Of a stretch of DNA of 64,000 nt, positions 52,571 through 62,048 are shown in pieces. Origin of the DNA: JAHJBR01 sp040757035 (GTDB lineage Archaea; Micrarchaeota; Micrarchaeia; Anstonellales; Bilamarchaeaceae); the NCBI GenBank assembly GCA_040757035.1, contig JBFLYM010000003.1, positions 1 to 64,000 on the forward strand, written 5' to 3'. Under the pieces are notes generated by a model, which worked only from the letters and a program-made list of their open reading frames with translations, searched no databases and was not told where the DNA came from. A program made the translations under genes and the position numbers. Position 1 is the first letter of the stretch. Each line of letters opens with the position of its first letter.

Positions 52571-53710
52571 TTACGAATTCGGAAATATAAGCATCTCGCT
52601 GATTTTTTCATCAGGCATGCCAAATTCTTTTCCTATTGCTATTTTCCTTAAATTGTTTATCTCCTCCTCTTTAATAAATAAAAAACTGAATATCGCTCCT
52701 ATTGACAGTATAGAACGATAGAATACTGCTAATTTTGCCGAAGCAAATTTTCTATTTAGCATCATTTCAAGTTCAACGACATTCGCAGGCGCATTTTCAA
52801 ATCCAAATTTTTTTCCAACATGCATCAAACCATCGCGCATATCCTTTGCATCAATTAATTCTGCAAACGAGCCGAACTGTTTTAATCCTCCTTTTATAAA
52901 ATATTTTGCTATTTCATTCGGGTTATTTATTCCGTGCTGTTTGAGTCTGACAATGATCAATGCATTTTTGAAATCTATTTCGCGCCTGAATAATTTTGCT
53001 ATTGTTTCAAATTCTTTTGCGGAGAATTTTCCAATAGAACTGTAAAGCGAATAATAAAACATATCCAATAATGCTTCTAATTTCATCACTTCAGTCGTTC
53101 CCATGTACCGAAAGAGTTTTTCAAGTTCTGCACCGAAAATTGCGGTATTCGAAACAAATTTTCTACCTAAATTTGTTTTTGCAAATTTAGAAAAAAATTC
53201 TCCTTCTTCGCTAAGCAATCCTTTGATTTCGGCTTCTGTAAATGAACCTATTGGGATTATGTGCGGTGCGATTTCTTCATACTTTTTTCCTATGCGTTTT
53301 GCATTAAGAATAGTTTTTGCATTTATCAAATCCCATTTCATTAATATAACTCCAAACGCTTCTTTATCGCTTTCTGGAGTTATGCGTTCAAGCTTGTTTA
53401 CAATTTCGGCAAAATGCATTGAAGTTGCAATCTGCACAAGATCAGAACCATGGTAATGAATGGAAAACTTCACAAGGTTATCTTTATAGTAAGTTCGTTC
53501 CAACATTTCTATAACTGAATATACATTACCTAAATGCGTTAGTCCGATTAAAAATTCTTTATTCAAAAGCAATCCTTTCATTGCACCGACGCGGGCATTG
53601 GAATAACCGTATTTTGCAGCTTTTAAAGTTGGTAGCGCTATTTTTCCGCTCTTTCTTGTTCCAGAAAATTCAAATTTTTTTACATGTGTAAATAAACTCG
53701 GTTTTATCAT
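52571..53710 (-). CDS. atpC: A-type ATP synthase subunit C
   Basis: A 379-residue subunit of the V-type C/d family, the funnel-shaped coupler between the central stalk and the K ring. Helix-rich throughout with three related bundles: YGYSNARVGAMKGLLLNKEF, LFRREIDFKNALIIVRLK and MMLNRKFASAKLAVFYRSIL. The ARVGAMKGLLL motif and the DFKNAL segment are typical. It is somewhat longer than the usual 330-350 residues. Position between atpE and atpF supports the call. Confidence 0.88.
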   Translation of the reverse strand: MIKPSLFTHVKKFEFSGTRKSGKIALPTLKAAKYGYSNARVGAMKGLLLNKEFLIGLTHLGNVYSVIEMLERTYYKDNLVKFSIHYHGSDLVQIATSMHFAEIVNKLERITPESDKEAFGVILMKWDLINAKTILNAKRIGKKYEEIAPHIIPIGSFTEAEIKGLLSEEGEFFSKFAKTNLGRKFVSNTAIFGAELEKLFRYMGTTEVMKLEALLDMFYYSLYSSIGKFSAKEFETIAKLFRREIDFKNALIIVRLKQHGINNPNEIAKYFIKGGLKQFGSFAELIDAKDMRDGLMHVGKKFGFENAPANVVELEMMLNRKFASAKLAVFYRSILSIGAIFSFLFIKEEEINNLRKIAIGKEFGMPDEKISEMLIFPNS

Positions 53711-53767
53711 ATTATCATACAGTAGTTGTTTGAATACGTAGCCTTTTTTCCTTTTTCTCTTTTTTTC

Positions 53768-54337
53768 CTAATTTTTCATTTTTACTTCAAACATTCTTTT
53801 GTAGATCTCCTTTCTTAGCGCATCCTTTTGAAGATTAAGCAATTCTTCAAGACAGAGATTAATTCTAATTTTTCCATCTTTGCTTTCAACTATCGCACCA
53901 CCAATTATATCGGCATCTCCAACTATTTTTGCGCAGGGAATTGCAAATCTTTTTTCGCCATTTTTTACTCGCACAACCACGTTTCCGCCCAATTCGTTTA
54001 CAGCGCTGCTAATCATTTGTTTCATTTTGTTAACATATTGTTCAGTAGTTGTGTAAGAATTCATTTTTTCAAGAAGTGTGTCAAATACTGTGTTCACAGC
54101 ATCTTCTTTTGCATCGCTAAGGATTCTTTTTGATTCAAGTTTCGCCCAACTAAGCCGTTCGCGCTTTTCATTTTCAATCAAAGTTTTGGCTTCTTGGAGT
54201 GCGATAGCAACCTTCGCTTCGCCATCAGACTTTATTTTAGTAAAATCTGCTTCAAGCTCACTCTCAGCTTTGCGAAGCGAAGCTTCGCCTTCTGCTTTAG
54301 CATTTTTAAGGATATTTTCTTTAATATCGCTTAGCAT
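53768..54337 (-). CDS. atpE: A-type ATP synthase subunit E
   Basis: A 189-residue peripheral stalk subunit. The N-terminal 90 residues are a long Ala/Glu/Lys-rich coiled coil (DIKENILKNAKAEGEASLRK...KIKSDGEAKVAIALQEAKTL), and the C-terminal part has the alpha/beta domain ending in GGAIVESKDGKIRINLCLEE and LRKEIYKRMF. It pairs with subunit H. A longer frame starts at 54352, overlapping atpK; ATG 54337 (MLSDIKENIL) avoids this and matches the family. Confidence 0.85.
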   Translation of the reverse strand: MLSDIKENILKNAKAEGEASLRKAESELEADFTKIKSDGEAKVAIALQEAKTLIENEKRERLSWAKLESKRILSDAKEDAVNTVFDTLLEKMNSYTTTEQYVNKMKQMISSAVNELGGNVVVRVKNGEKRFAIPCAKIVGDADIIGGAIVESKDGKIRINLCLEELLNLQKDALRKEIYKRMFEVKMKN

Positions 54338-54338
54338 T

Positions 54339-54584
54339 TTACATCTTCCCAAAGAGCATAAACGCTATTACAAATCCAAACAACACAAGAGTCTCAGGAA
54401 TAAGATAATAGAGAAGTAATCTTCCGTATTCATTCGGTTTTTCTGCAATAACCCCTATTATGCTTGAACCTACACTACTTTGAGCCAAACCAGTTCCTAT
54501 TGCACCTCCTAATATGGCAAGTCCTGCTCCAAGTGCAATCAATCCTTCTTTTGCTACTCCTCCTACTATTTCTGCATCGGGCAT
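54339..54584 (-). CDS. atpK: A-type ATP synthase subunit K (membrane rotor, c-subunit)
   Basis: An 81-residue rotor subunit with a single helical hairpin. The first helix ends in GTGLAQSSVGSS and the second holds the ion-binding carboxylate in LIPETLVLFGFVIAF. The Gln in the first helix plus P-E-T in the second is the pattern of several Na+-binding archaeal c-rings, so Na+ coupling is possible, but the sequence does not decide it. ATG 54584 follows GAGGTGA, better than GTG 54593. It lies between atpI and atpE. Confidence 0.93.
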   Translation of the reverse strand: MPDAEIVGGVAKEGLIALGAGLAILGGAIGTGLAQSSVGSSIIGVIAEKPNEYGRLLLYYLIPETLVLFGFVIAFMLFGKM

Positions 54585-54671
54585 ATATTTCACCTCATTT
54601 TTTAACTCATTTTTTTATTTGTTTTTATTTTTTTCGTTTTTTTTCATTTTTTAATGCTTTTTTAATTGATT

Positions 54672-56642
54672 CTATTTTGACTCTATTTTGAAAGGCTCAA
54701 ATGCCCTTCCTCCTCCATAAAAAAATTTAGAATAAAACTCAACTAAATTAAGTCGTCCGCCCTGCACTATACTTTCAAACATTGCAAGAGCAGCATTGAA
54801 AATATGAATAAGAATAAAAATAGGTATTAATAAAATGCTTTTTTCTGGAACTGGAAGCAAGTTTTCATTAGCAATTTCTGCAATAATAACTCCAACTATT
54901 CCAACCGCTCCGATTCGTGTATATGATAGCACGTTTGACAGGAGTCCAGGAATTTCAAACAAGCCGGTCAATCCCTCTAAAAATACTATAATTGCTGCAC
55001 TTGCAATAAATATTAGCATAGTAACATTTCCGGTATCTTTAGAGATAAGACTAAACATAAACGATGCAACTGTAATTGCTCCGCTGATAAGAACTATGAA
55101 CCAGCATATTTTAGCAAACGCATGCTTTTTATCATGACCCCATGCATTTATTGCTCCAAGAACAAATCCTATGCTAAGTTGGGTAATGCCTACTAAAAGC
55201 GTGAGCCCTAAGATAAGGGCAAAATTATGACTTCTACTCAAGCCGGTATAAAGTGGATGCGTTATTCCTGAATCAAGTCCCCATTTACCCAACCATTCTA
55301 TTAGCGCCAAATGCGAAAACCCAAACCATTCATCAAAAATAACACCAAAAATTATTGTTGCTATTGAAGAAAAAAACCATATTTTAGCGATATTCCCAAG
55401 CATGCCGGTTTTGAATTTTTGTAGGATATAGGATGAAAGCAAAATGGAAATTAATCCATAACCAACATCCCCCATTATCATACCATATATTATTGGTAAA
55501 GTGAAAAGCAGAAGAAAGGTTGGATCAAATTCGCTATATTTCGGAAGAGAATATAATTCCACAAGAAATTGAAATGGAGCAATTGATTTTGGATTGTCAA
55601 GAACGATTGGCGCATCATTCTCTTCCTCTCCTTTTACCATCTCCTTTTTAACTAATTCAACTTCGCCTGCAAAATCCGTTTCTATAAGCTTGACAAGCGA
55701 ATCTCCATCACTTTTTTTTATCCAGCCTTTAAATGCGATTATTTTATTGCTATTTGCAAATTTTGTCGCGATTACGGCGCGCGCTGAAAGAACCGATAAT
55801 TTTTCTTCAAGAATGACCAGTATCGGATAATATTTGTTTTTAAGTTCATTAAGTTTTTTTTCTGTTTCTGCTATGCGTCCTTTATTTGCAATAGTAGCTG
55901 TTTCAATATTTTTTATTTCATTTTTGGAACTGATAAATCCTGCGGGTAATTGAATTTTTTCAAAATTATATTTGGAGAATATGGGTTCTATGCTTTCGTT
56001 TCTTTTGTAGAATATCAAGGCGATTTCAGTTTCTGCTTTTGCGGCTGCTTTTGTGGTTGCCTTTGGATAAGCGCATATCATTTCAAATTCGTTATTGAGA
56101 TTGCTATCAAGGTCTTTTTTGAATTGTTGGGTTGTATCCTTTTTTATGCTACCGATCGCAAAAGTAAAGTTTTTTGTTTCAAGTTTTGAGAAATCGATAT
56201 TTTCAAAACCAGAAATTTTTAAGGTTGTTATTCTTGTTTTTTCTAATTCAGCGGCTTCTGCGATAAGCTCTGCGCGCGTATCAACGAGCTGCCTGAGTTC
56301 TTGATCTATACTTATTTCCGCGGCTTTAGCAAGTGCATTCGAATAATTTATTTCTTCAATAGAATTAATTGGCGTTATTTTGCCGTTTGGTATATTTGTA
56401 TTTCCTTTTTCGCTTCCTTTTTCACTAAAGAAAGGTTGGAGTATGCCTATTAATCCACGTATACGTACGAGTTCGCGTGAAACATCATCATAAATTTTCA
56501 GCGGCTTTCCTTTTTCAAGCCCGACCAATTCAAATTCGTTTATTTCTATTACACCTTTTTCGTGCAATGCAGAGATTAACCTACTTTCCGAGTTTTTGGT
56601 TGAGACTATGATAATTTTTTCCATCGCGCACGGTTTAAACAT
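54672..56642 (-). CDS. atpI: A-type ATP synthase subunit I (membrane a-subunit)
   Basis: A 656-residue stator subunit. The N-terminal half is soluble, with long coiled-coil arms (about residues 40-330). The C-terminal half has about 7-8 membrane segments: PIIYGMIMGDVGYGLISILLSS, WFFSSIATIIFGVIFDEWFG, LSYTRIGAVGIVGVIIAEIA (with the essential Arg in SYTRIG) and the C-terminal HIFNAALAMFESIVQGGRLN, LVEFYSKFFYGGGRAFEPF. All of these are family hallmarks. The start may be ATG 56642 or ATG 56624. It follows atpH by 10 bp. Confidence 0.94.
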   Translation of the reverse strand: MFKPCAMEKIIIVSTKNSESRLISALHEKGVIEINEFELVGLEKGKPLKIYDDVSRELVRIRGLIGILQPFFSEKGSEKGNTNIPNGKITPINSIEEINYSNALAKAAEISIDQELRQLVDTRAELIAEAAELEKTRITTLKISGFENIDFSKLETKNFTFAIGSIKKDTTQQFKKDLDSNLNNEFEMICAYPKATTKAAAKAETEIALIFYKRNESIEPIFSKYNFEKIQLPAGFISSKNEIKNIETATIANKGRIAETEKKLNELKNKYYPILVILEEKLSVLSARAVIATKFANSNKIIAFKGWIKKSDGDSLVKLIETDFAGEVELVKKEMVKGEEENDAPIVLDNPKSIAPFQFLVELYSLPKYSEFDPTFLLLFTLPIIYGMIMGDVGYGLISILLSSYILQKFKTGMLGNIAKIWFFSSIATIIFGVIFDEWFGFSHLALIEWLGKWGLDSGITHPLYTGLSRSHNFALILGLTLLVGITQLSIGFVLGAINAWGHDKKHAFAKICWFIVLISGAITVASFMFSLISKDTGNVTMLIFIASAAIIVFLEGLTGLFEIPGLLSNVLSYTRIGAVGIVGVIIAEIANENLLPVPEKSILLIPIFILIHIFNAALAMFESIVQGGRLNLVEFYSKFFYGGGRAFEPFKIESK

Positions 56643-56652
56643 ATTCTATCCT

Positions 56653-57012
56653 TTACCCCAGTGAAGACAAAAATAAATCAAAAATCGCATCGGTGTTTTT
56701 TTTATCCATTTTTTTCGCGCGCAGAATATCCGCTTCTTTTTTTGAATCAGAAATTATTTTTTCTGCGAGTTTTTCGGTTCTCTCCCTTTCTGCAATAATA
56801 AATTTGTTTTTTGTATCCATTGCTTTTTTTTCATAAAATTCGCGCAGCTCAACACCTTTCTCTCTCCCGCATTTAAGAAGATCGGTAATCTTTTTATCAT
56901 ATTCTGTCTTTATCTTGTCTGATTCACACTCTACAGCGTGGATACTACCAACAAGTTCTTTAAATTCGTTATTTTTTTCTGAATGTCTTTCCGAATTTTT
57001 TTGTTTGTCCAT
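56653..57012 (-). CDS. atpH: A-type ATP synthase subunit H
   Basis: A 119-residue, highly charged, single long coiled coil (FKELVGSIHAVECESDKIKT, KAMDTKNKFIIAERERTEKL), of the size and composition of the subunit H (AhaH) peripheral stalk protein that pairs with subunit E. Sequence similarity in coiled coils is weak, but its position as first gene of the operon, before atpI, is standard. A weak GTGAG site precedes the ATG. Confidence 0.8.
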   Translation of the reverse strand: MDKQKNSERHSEKNNEFKELVGSIHAVECESDKIKTEYDKKITDLLKCGREKGVELREFYEKKAMDTKNKFIIAERERTEKLAEKIISDSKKEADILRAKKMDKKNTDAIFDLFLSSLG

Positions 57013-57264
57013 AAAGTCTCACTGAAGTATATCATTTATTTTGAATGAATCTAAGGCATCTTAAGGCATCTGGATAAATCCTTTATAAACTCTCGCAATA
57101 TTAATTTATAATATTAGTTTAGTTAATTTAGTTGATTTAGTTGATTAATTTAGTTAAATAACATAAAATATATAAATCTGGTCTGAAGCTCTGGTCTGAA
57201 GCCGCTTGGTTCGCTACAAACGATGCAAATATAAGAAAGCAAATATGCGAAATGAGGTACATCT
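57013..57264. promoter_or_regulatory. Divergent control region of the ATP synthase operon
   Basis: This AT-rich 252-bp region separates atpH (minus) and the gene at 57265 (plus). For the operon, TTTATAAAGG on the minus strand (about 57080-57090) is a plausible TATA box with a leader of about 50 nt. The right half has degenerate repeats of TTTAGTTGA/TTTAGTTAA (57116-57156) and two copies of CTGGTCTGAAGC (57178-57189 and 57191-57202). For the plus gene, GAGGTA lies just before ATG 57265. Confidence 0.45.
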
Positions 57265-57864
57265 ATGAAGAAAGGATTTTCTTACGCAATGATTCCAATA
57301 ATGATTATTGCAGTAGTAATCATTGTTACAGGTTATTTTACGATATATCCCAAACAAATTTCTTCTTTTAATAGCCAGACTTTCTCTAGTGAAGATGAAT
57401 GCGAAAAACAAACAAAAAAAGATTGTTCTTATGTGACCTGCGATTATGTACCTGCTGGCAAAACATATGAAGAAGTATGCGGAAGAGAATTTAAACCAGG
57501 CTGGGTTATAACACCAGAAACAGATAGAGAAAGGATGCAACTGTCAGATACAGCTGTTATGGAACAAAGCCGCGAACTCGCAAGGCAATTTGTACTTCAA
57601 GATGAAACATACATGTTTGATGGTGTACAAAACAGTCTTGAATTTGAGAAATATGGAACAATGACATGTATTAATTGTTGGATATTTGTGTTTAAATTCA
57701 ATTGCGGGCACTCTGGGTATGGAAATCGCAACGGACAAATTCTTGCACAGGTTATAACGCCTCATACTGCATATATATCAGTATCTAATGGAAAAATAAT
57801 CTCAGCAATATTGGATAAAAAATGGGATATGATTACGGAAAGAACTACCCAGACATATGAATAA
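57265..57864 (+). CDS. Membrane-anchored extracytoplasmic protein, unknown function
   Basis: A 199-residue protein with one N-terminal membrane anchor (MIPIMIIAVVIIVTGYFTIY) and an exterior domain. A cysteine-rich segment (DECEKQTKKDCSYVTCDY...EVC) precedes a C-terminal part with two further cysteines (TMTCINCWIF) and FNCGHSGYGNRNGQILAQVI. The final 90 residues (ARQFVLQDETYMFDGVQNSL...KIISAILDKKW) resemble the small PepSY-like/uncharacterised domains of archaeal surface proteins, but I cannot name a family. It is divergent from the ATP synthase operon. Confidence 0.55.
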   Translation: MKKGFSYAMIPIMIIAVVIIVTGYFTIYPKQISSFNSQTFSSEDECEKQTKKDCSYVTCDYVPAGKTYEEVCGREFKPGWVITPETDRERMQLSDTAVMEQSRELARQFVLQDETYMFDGVQNSLEFEKYGTMTCINCWIFVFKFNCGHSGYGNRNGQILAQVITPHTAYISVSNGKIISAILDKKWDMITERTTQTYE

Positions 57865-57907
57865 AAAGAGCGTATACAGAACCGATTAAATATATAGTTG
57901 TTTATCT

Positions 57908-58951
57908 ATGGTTGGCATACTCGGATATGGTGCATATATCCCATCATATAGAATAAAAATAGAAAAAATCGCAGAAGTTTGGGGTGAAGATCCGCACAGA
58001 ATTACTAATGGATTGGGGATATTTGAAAAGGCGGTTCCTGCAATAGATGAAGATTCCGCAACAATTGCGGTTGAAGCGGCAAAGAACGCAATACGCCATG
58101 CCGGAATTGACGCGCAAAAATTGGGTGCGATTTATGTTGGAAGTGAGAGCAAGGTTTATGCAGTAAAACCAAACGCAACCATAGTTGCTGAAGCGGTTGG
58201 CGCAGGTCCAAAAAATTTGACCGCAGCAGATCTTGAATTTGCGTGCAAAGCAGGAACGGCCGGAATTCAAATGCTTATGGGTATGGTAAAATCAGAAATG
58301 ATTGAAGCTGGAATGAGTATAGGTGCAGATACCGCACAGGGAAGACCAGGCGACGCATTGGAATATTCATCAGGTGCCGGAGGCGCAGCATTTATCATAG
58401 GAAATGATAAAGATAGCATCGCAATTATAGAAGACACATATTCGTTTACAACAGATACCCCTGATTTTTGGAGAAGACCACACGCTGATTATCCGAGTCA
58501 TGGAGGAAGATTCACCGGCTTACCTGCATATTTTAAGCATGTGGTAAATGCCACGCAAGGAATTCTTGAGAAATTAGGAAGAACGCAGGCTGATTATGAT
58601 TATGTTGTATTTCATCAACCAAACGCAAAATTTCCGCTTGAAGTTGCAAAGAAAATGGAAATTCCTTCTGAAAAATTAAAACTCGGATTACTTACACCTA
58701 TAATTGGAAACACATATTCTGGCGCATCAATGCTCGGTCTTGCCAATATACTTGATAACGCAAAACCTGGTGAGAGAATACTTATGACTTCTTTCGGAAG
58801 TGGAGCTGGAAGCGATTCTTTTTCTATAAAAGTCAGCAATAAAGTTGATGAAAAAAGAGCGCGAATAACAAAAGTAGTTGATTATATTGCTAATAAGAAA
58901 TATATAGAATATGCAACTTATCTAAAACATAGAAGAAAATTAAAAATGTAA
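57908..58951 (+). CDS. Hydroxymethylglutaryl-CoA synthase
   Basis: A 347-residue thiolase-fold enzyme that condenses acetyl-CoA with acetoacetyl-CoA in the mevalonate route to archaeal isoprenoid lipids. N-terminal GILGYGAYIPSYRIKIEKIA, catalytic Cys113 in LEFACKAGTAGIQ, GADTAQGRPGDALEYSSGAGG, and the His in YVVFHQPNAKFP are visible. The length is that of archaeal HMGS. In many archaea thiolase and a DUF35 protein adjoin this gene; here a 49-residue small protein follows instead, so the usual bridging partners are absent. Confidence 0.95.
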   Translation: MVGILGYGAYIPSYRIKIEKIAEVWGEDPHRITNGLGIFEKAVPAIDEDSATIAVEAAKNAIRHAGIDAQKLGAIYVGSESKVYAVKPNATIVAEAVGAGPKNLTAADLEFACKAGTAGIQMLMGMVKSEMIEAGMSIGADTAQGRPGDALEYSSGAGGAAFIIGNDKDSIAIIEDTYSFTTDTPDFWRRPHADYPSHGGRFTGLPAYFKHVVNATQGILEKLGRTQADYDYVVFHQPNAKFPLEVAKKMEIPSEKLKLGLLTPIIGNTYSGASMLGLANILDNAKPGERILMTSFGSGAGSDSFSIKVSNKVDEKRARITKVVDYIANKKYIEYATYLKHRRKLKM

Positions 58952-59024
58952 TTTACAATGTAAGTTAGAATATAATTTAAAATGTAATTTAAAAATGTAA
59001 TGAAAATGTAATAGGTGGTTATTT

Positions 59025-59174
59025 ATGTCAAGCACCCTAACAACTTCAATAACTTCAACAACCCCAATGAAATTTGTAATTGTAAAAAGCTATCCTGAAT
59101 CTAGATATTACGAGATAAAAAAAAGAAACACCGGATTAATTTCATTATTTCTTGAAAAAATTGGATTGAAATAA
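59025..59174 (+). CDS. Small basic protein, unknown
   Basis: A 49-residue frame with an AGGTGG ribosome binding site just upstream. The N-terminus is Ser/Thr-rich (SSTLTTSITSTTP); the rest, MKFVIVKSYPESRYYEIKKR, then NTGLISLFLEKIGLK, is basic with alternating strand-like residues and could form a small beta-hairpin plus helix. It sits between HMG-CoA synthase and purD on the same strand and ends 15 bp before purD. The upstream 80 bp contain decaying repeats of AATGTAATTTA. Real but unidentified. Confidence 0.5.
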   Translation: MSSTLTTSITSTTPMKFVIVKSYPESRYYEIKKRNTGLISLFLEKIGLK

Positions 59175-59189
59175 ATCATGGGTGATTTT

Positions 59190-60491
59190 GTGAAGATTTT
59201 GCTTGTTGGAAATGGAGCAAGAGAGCATATTATTGCAGAACAAATTGCCCGCAGCGCAGAACTTTATGCAATAATGAGCAAAAAAAACCCAGGTATAGCG
59301 AAACTCGCGCAGAAATATTATCTTACCAATATTACAAATCCTGAAGCGGTTGGCTTGTGGGCGATAAAGGAGGATATAGATCTCGCATTTATAAGTCCTG
59401 ATGCTGTTTTAGCGGCGGGAATGAGCGATGCGCTGGAAAACGCGGATATTCCAATCGCTTCGCCAGTAAAGGCAGCTGCGAAAATAGAATGGGATAAATC
59501 CTATGCGCGCAATCTGATGAAAAAATACAGTATAAGCGGTTCGCCGAATTTTGAATTGGTGAAAACTAAAAAAGACGCAATACGCGTAATTAAAGATTTT
59601 TGCGAAGTGGCGGTCAAACCAATTGGACTTAGTGGCGGCAAAGGAGTAAAGGTTTCATGCGATCATCTCAAAAATACCGAAGAAGCGATAGCCTATGCGT
59701 GCGAGCTCCTAAAAAAAGACAAACAAGTGCTTATTGAAGAAAAAATAATTGGTGAGGAATTTTCATTACAACTTTTTTCGGATGGTAAAAGAATATCGCT
59801 CATGCCTCCTGTTCAGGATCACAAACGCGCGTATAATAACGATTGCGGGCCAAATACTGGCGGAATGGGTTCTTATAGCACTGGCAGGCTTCTTCCGTTT
59901 ATGCATCAGAATGATATAGAGCAAGGAAGATCAATTTCGCAGACAATTATTGATGCGTTGAGAAAAGAAGATGCGCAATTCAAAGGCGTGCTTTATACTC
60001 AGCTTATGTGCACGCGCGATGGTGTAAAACTAATAGAGTTTAATTCGCGTTTTGGCGATCCGGAAGCAATAAATGTTCTCTCGCTTTTAAAAACCCAATT
60101 TGTTGAGATTTTACAATCCATTGCAGATGAAAATCTTTGCCGCACCAGTTTCTCTGAGAATGCAACAGTGGTTAAATATCTTGTTCCAACTGGATATCCT
60201 GATAATCCGATTCAGAATAGCGAAATTTTTATTGATGAGAAAAAAATATGGGATTGCGGTGCAAAATACTATCACGCATCTGTTTATGAAGACAAAGGAA
60301 AAATTTATACTACGAATTCGCGTGCGATCGCAGTTGTAGGAACGAACAATTCGCTAGAAAATGCTGAGGAAAAAGCAGAAGAAGCGATACGGTATGTACG
60401 CGGTCAGCTTTGGCACAGAAAAGATGTTGGAACTTATTCTTTGGTACAAAGGCGGATTGAAAACATGAGAAAATTGCGGCAGGGTATATAA
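59190..60491 (+). CDS. purD: Phosphoribosylamine-glycine ligase
   Basis: A 433-residue ATP-grasp enzyme of purine synthesis (GAR synthetase). N-terminal VKILLVGNGAREH, ATP-grasp segments VKPIGLSGGKGVKV and EEFSLQLFSDG, then PVQDHKRAYNNDCGPNTGGMGSYS, and the FNSRFGDPEA motif. The start is probably GTG 59190: a GGGTGAT ribosome binding site lies 5 nt upstream and the protein then begins VKILLVGNG, as in the family; ATG 59178 is the alternative. It is about the normal length (420-440). Confidence 0.93.
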   Translation: MKILLVGNGAREHIIAEQIARSAELYAIMSKKNPGIAKLAQKYYLTNITNPEAVGLWAIKEDIDLAFISPDAVLAAGMSDALENADIPIASPVKAAAKIEWDKSYARNLMKKYSISGSPNFELVKTKKDAIRVIKDFCEVAVKPIGLSGGKGVKVSCDHLKNTEEAIAYACELLKKDKQVLIEEKIIGEEFSLQLFSDGKRISLMPPVQDHKRAYNNDCGPNTGGMGSYSTGRLLPFMHQNDIEQGRSISQTIIDALRKEDAQFKGVLYTQLMCTRDGVKLIEFNSRFGDPEAINVLSLLKTQFVEILQSIADENLCRTSFSENATVVKYLVPTGYPDNPIQNSEIFIDEKKIWDCGAKYYHASVYEDKGKIYTTNSRAIAVVGTNNSLENAEEKAEEAIRYVRGQLWHRKDVGTYSLVQRRIENMRKLRQGI

Positions 60492-60512
60492 CTTTTGGTT
60501 TGCTGAAAATAA

Positions 60513-60872
60513 TTAAATTTTACCCTTGTGGTTTGAAAAAATCTTATTCTTATCAGGTAGGAGTAGGTATGTTGCGTAAACAGTAGCGTCACTGCTTTTA
60601 TTGTTTATGTGTATGGGTAACAAACTCAAAATCCTTTGTCTTTCATTTTTAGTGAAGTCAGGTGCGAACTTAATAACAACGTTGTATTTTTTTGAACCTA
60701 TAATAGATTTAATATGCTCTTTAACAGTTTGAATAAGTTTATGTAATCCACCACCAGAAAAACAACGTGTAGAACCGTTATGTGTTACTGTTATTTCTGA
60801 GTGATTTTTTATGTTCATCGTTATACCGTTAAATGATGTATTAAACATATGTTTTCTGCTCAACTTCCTCAC
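60513..60872 (-). CDS. Uncharacterised small basic protein
   Basis: A frame of about 119 residues. Recognisable features are few: a central strand-like segment, MNIKNHSEITVTHNGSTRCF, a helix (GLHKLIQTVKEHIKSIIGSKK), then YNVVIKFAPDFTKNERQRILSLLPIHINN. Candidate starts are GTG 60872, TTG 60863 (a GAGGTGAGG site lies upstream) and ATG 60848. It lies 22 bp after the purD stop on the opposite strand. No family is recognised and the coding call is moderate. Confidence 0.4.
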   Translation of the reverse strand: MRKLSRKHMFNTSFNGITMNIKNHSEITVTHNGSTRCFSGGGLHKLIQTVKEHIKSIIGSKKYNVVIKFAPDFTKNERQRILSLLPIHINNKSSDATVYATYLLLPDKNKIFSNHKGKI

Positions 60873-60976
60873 CTCTAAACTTTTAGCGTAGTAATATGTA
60901 TAGATTAATGTATATACACATTTATAAATATATTTCCAACAAAATAACTCAACCCAGTTTTTGGTTCGTAAAAATA

Positions 60977-61993
60977 TTATTGAACCAATGGCAGTTCAAT
61001 AACAAAATTTATCTTATTAATCTCATTATTGGTTGTAATTGAAGCCTCTATTTTTCCCTTATGCTTTTCAATTATTTCTTTTATTATATGAAGCCCTAAC
61101 CCACTGCCTTCAAATCCTACAGTATTTTGACCTACCCTAAACCCACACTTAAAAATTTCTTCTAAGTTATTACTTAGACGTAATTCATCTGCCGTCTCTT
61201 CTGTAATAGAATTCGTGAAGATTAGTTGTGCATTCTCATCGGTTTTTCTGAGAAAAATTTCTATTTTTCCGTCCTTTGAAATGTATTTAACCGCATTGGT
61301 AATTAATTCAGCAATAACTTCAGTGCGGATTTTACCCCAGTCTGCTTTAATAAACACTTTGTCTCGAGGTATATTCGTGAAAACCGTTATAATGTCTTTC
61401 TCCATTTCTTTTGCTAATGCTTTAATCTCGCTCTCAATCTCATCTTTTAATCCTTCCAAACATTTCTGAAGATTTATCTTTTTCAAGCGTAATGGTGTTG
61501 GATGCTTAAGACTATCAGGTGTGATTTCCGAGATATGCTCAGCTATTTCAGTTGTTTGTGTTAGGATCATAACATCGACGAATTCTCTAATATCATTAAT
61601 ACTCATTGTTTCAACATCGTTCACTGAAAGGTTTTGCAATTCTAATTCATGTGCTTTGATTGTCGTAATAATAGAGTTTATTTCTGTTTTCCATTCCTCT
61701 AGCGCATGAACGTCTTTATATTTTTGTTGCAAGGATTGTATTTTGTTGTGAACCTCTTTGAGAATCTGAATTTTGTCATTCTTCTCGCCGTTCTTCAGAT
61801 CATTAATTATCAACTGTAAAGCACCATCTAACGATGTAAGTTCGTTATGAATCGTATGCCTTTTATCAGCAAAGTTTTCTTGAAGTTCAGACCGAAAATT
61901 CATCGGGCCTTCAATTTTCGGACTAGGTAGGTCTTTTTGCGATTTTGGATTACATTCTAATAAGTTTGTTTTATTAGATTCTTTATAAATCAT
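60977..61993 (-). CDS. Histidine-kinase-like GHKL ATPase
   Basis: A 338-residue soluble protein with a C-terminal HATPase domain: N-box ELITNAVKYISK, G1-like IFTNSITEE, and G2 GFEGSGLGLHIIKEIIEKHKG. The HisKA-like part near residues 45-60 (KRHTIHNELTSLDGALQL) has histidines at a plausible phosphorylation site. The N-terminal 180 residues are helical, with no membrane or PAS domain. A TATA box (ATTTATAAAT) about 27 nt before ATG 61993 supports the start. No response regulator is adjacent, so it may be an orphan kinase or anti-sigma-like regulator. Confidence 0.8.
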   Translation of the reverse strand: MIYKESNKTNLLECNPKSQKDLPSPKIEGPMNFRSELQENFADKRHTIHNELTSLDGALQLIINDLKNGEKNDKIQILKEVHNKIQSLQQKYKDVHALEEWKTEINSIITTIKAHELELQNLSVNDVETMSINDIREFVDVMILTQTTEIAEHISEITPDSLKHPTPLRLKKINLQKCLEGLKDEIESEIKALAKEMEKDIITVFTNIPRDKVFIKADWGKIRTEVIAELITNAVKYISKDGKIEIFLRKTDENAQLIFTNSITEETADELRLSNNLEEIFKCGFRVGQNTVGFEGSGLGLHIIKEIIEKHKGKIEASITTNNEINKINFVIELPLVQ

Positions 61994-62048
61994 GGATAAT
62001 TATGGATGATGAAATTTATAAATATAACTGTTGATTAGCCGTGGAAAA

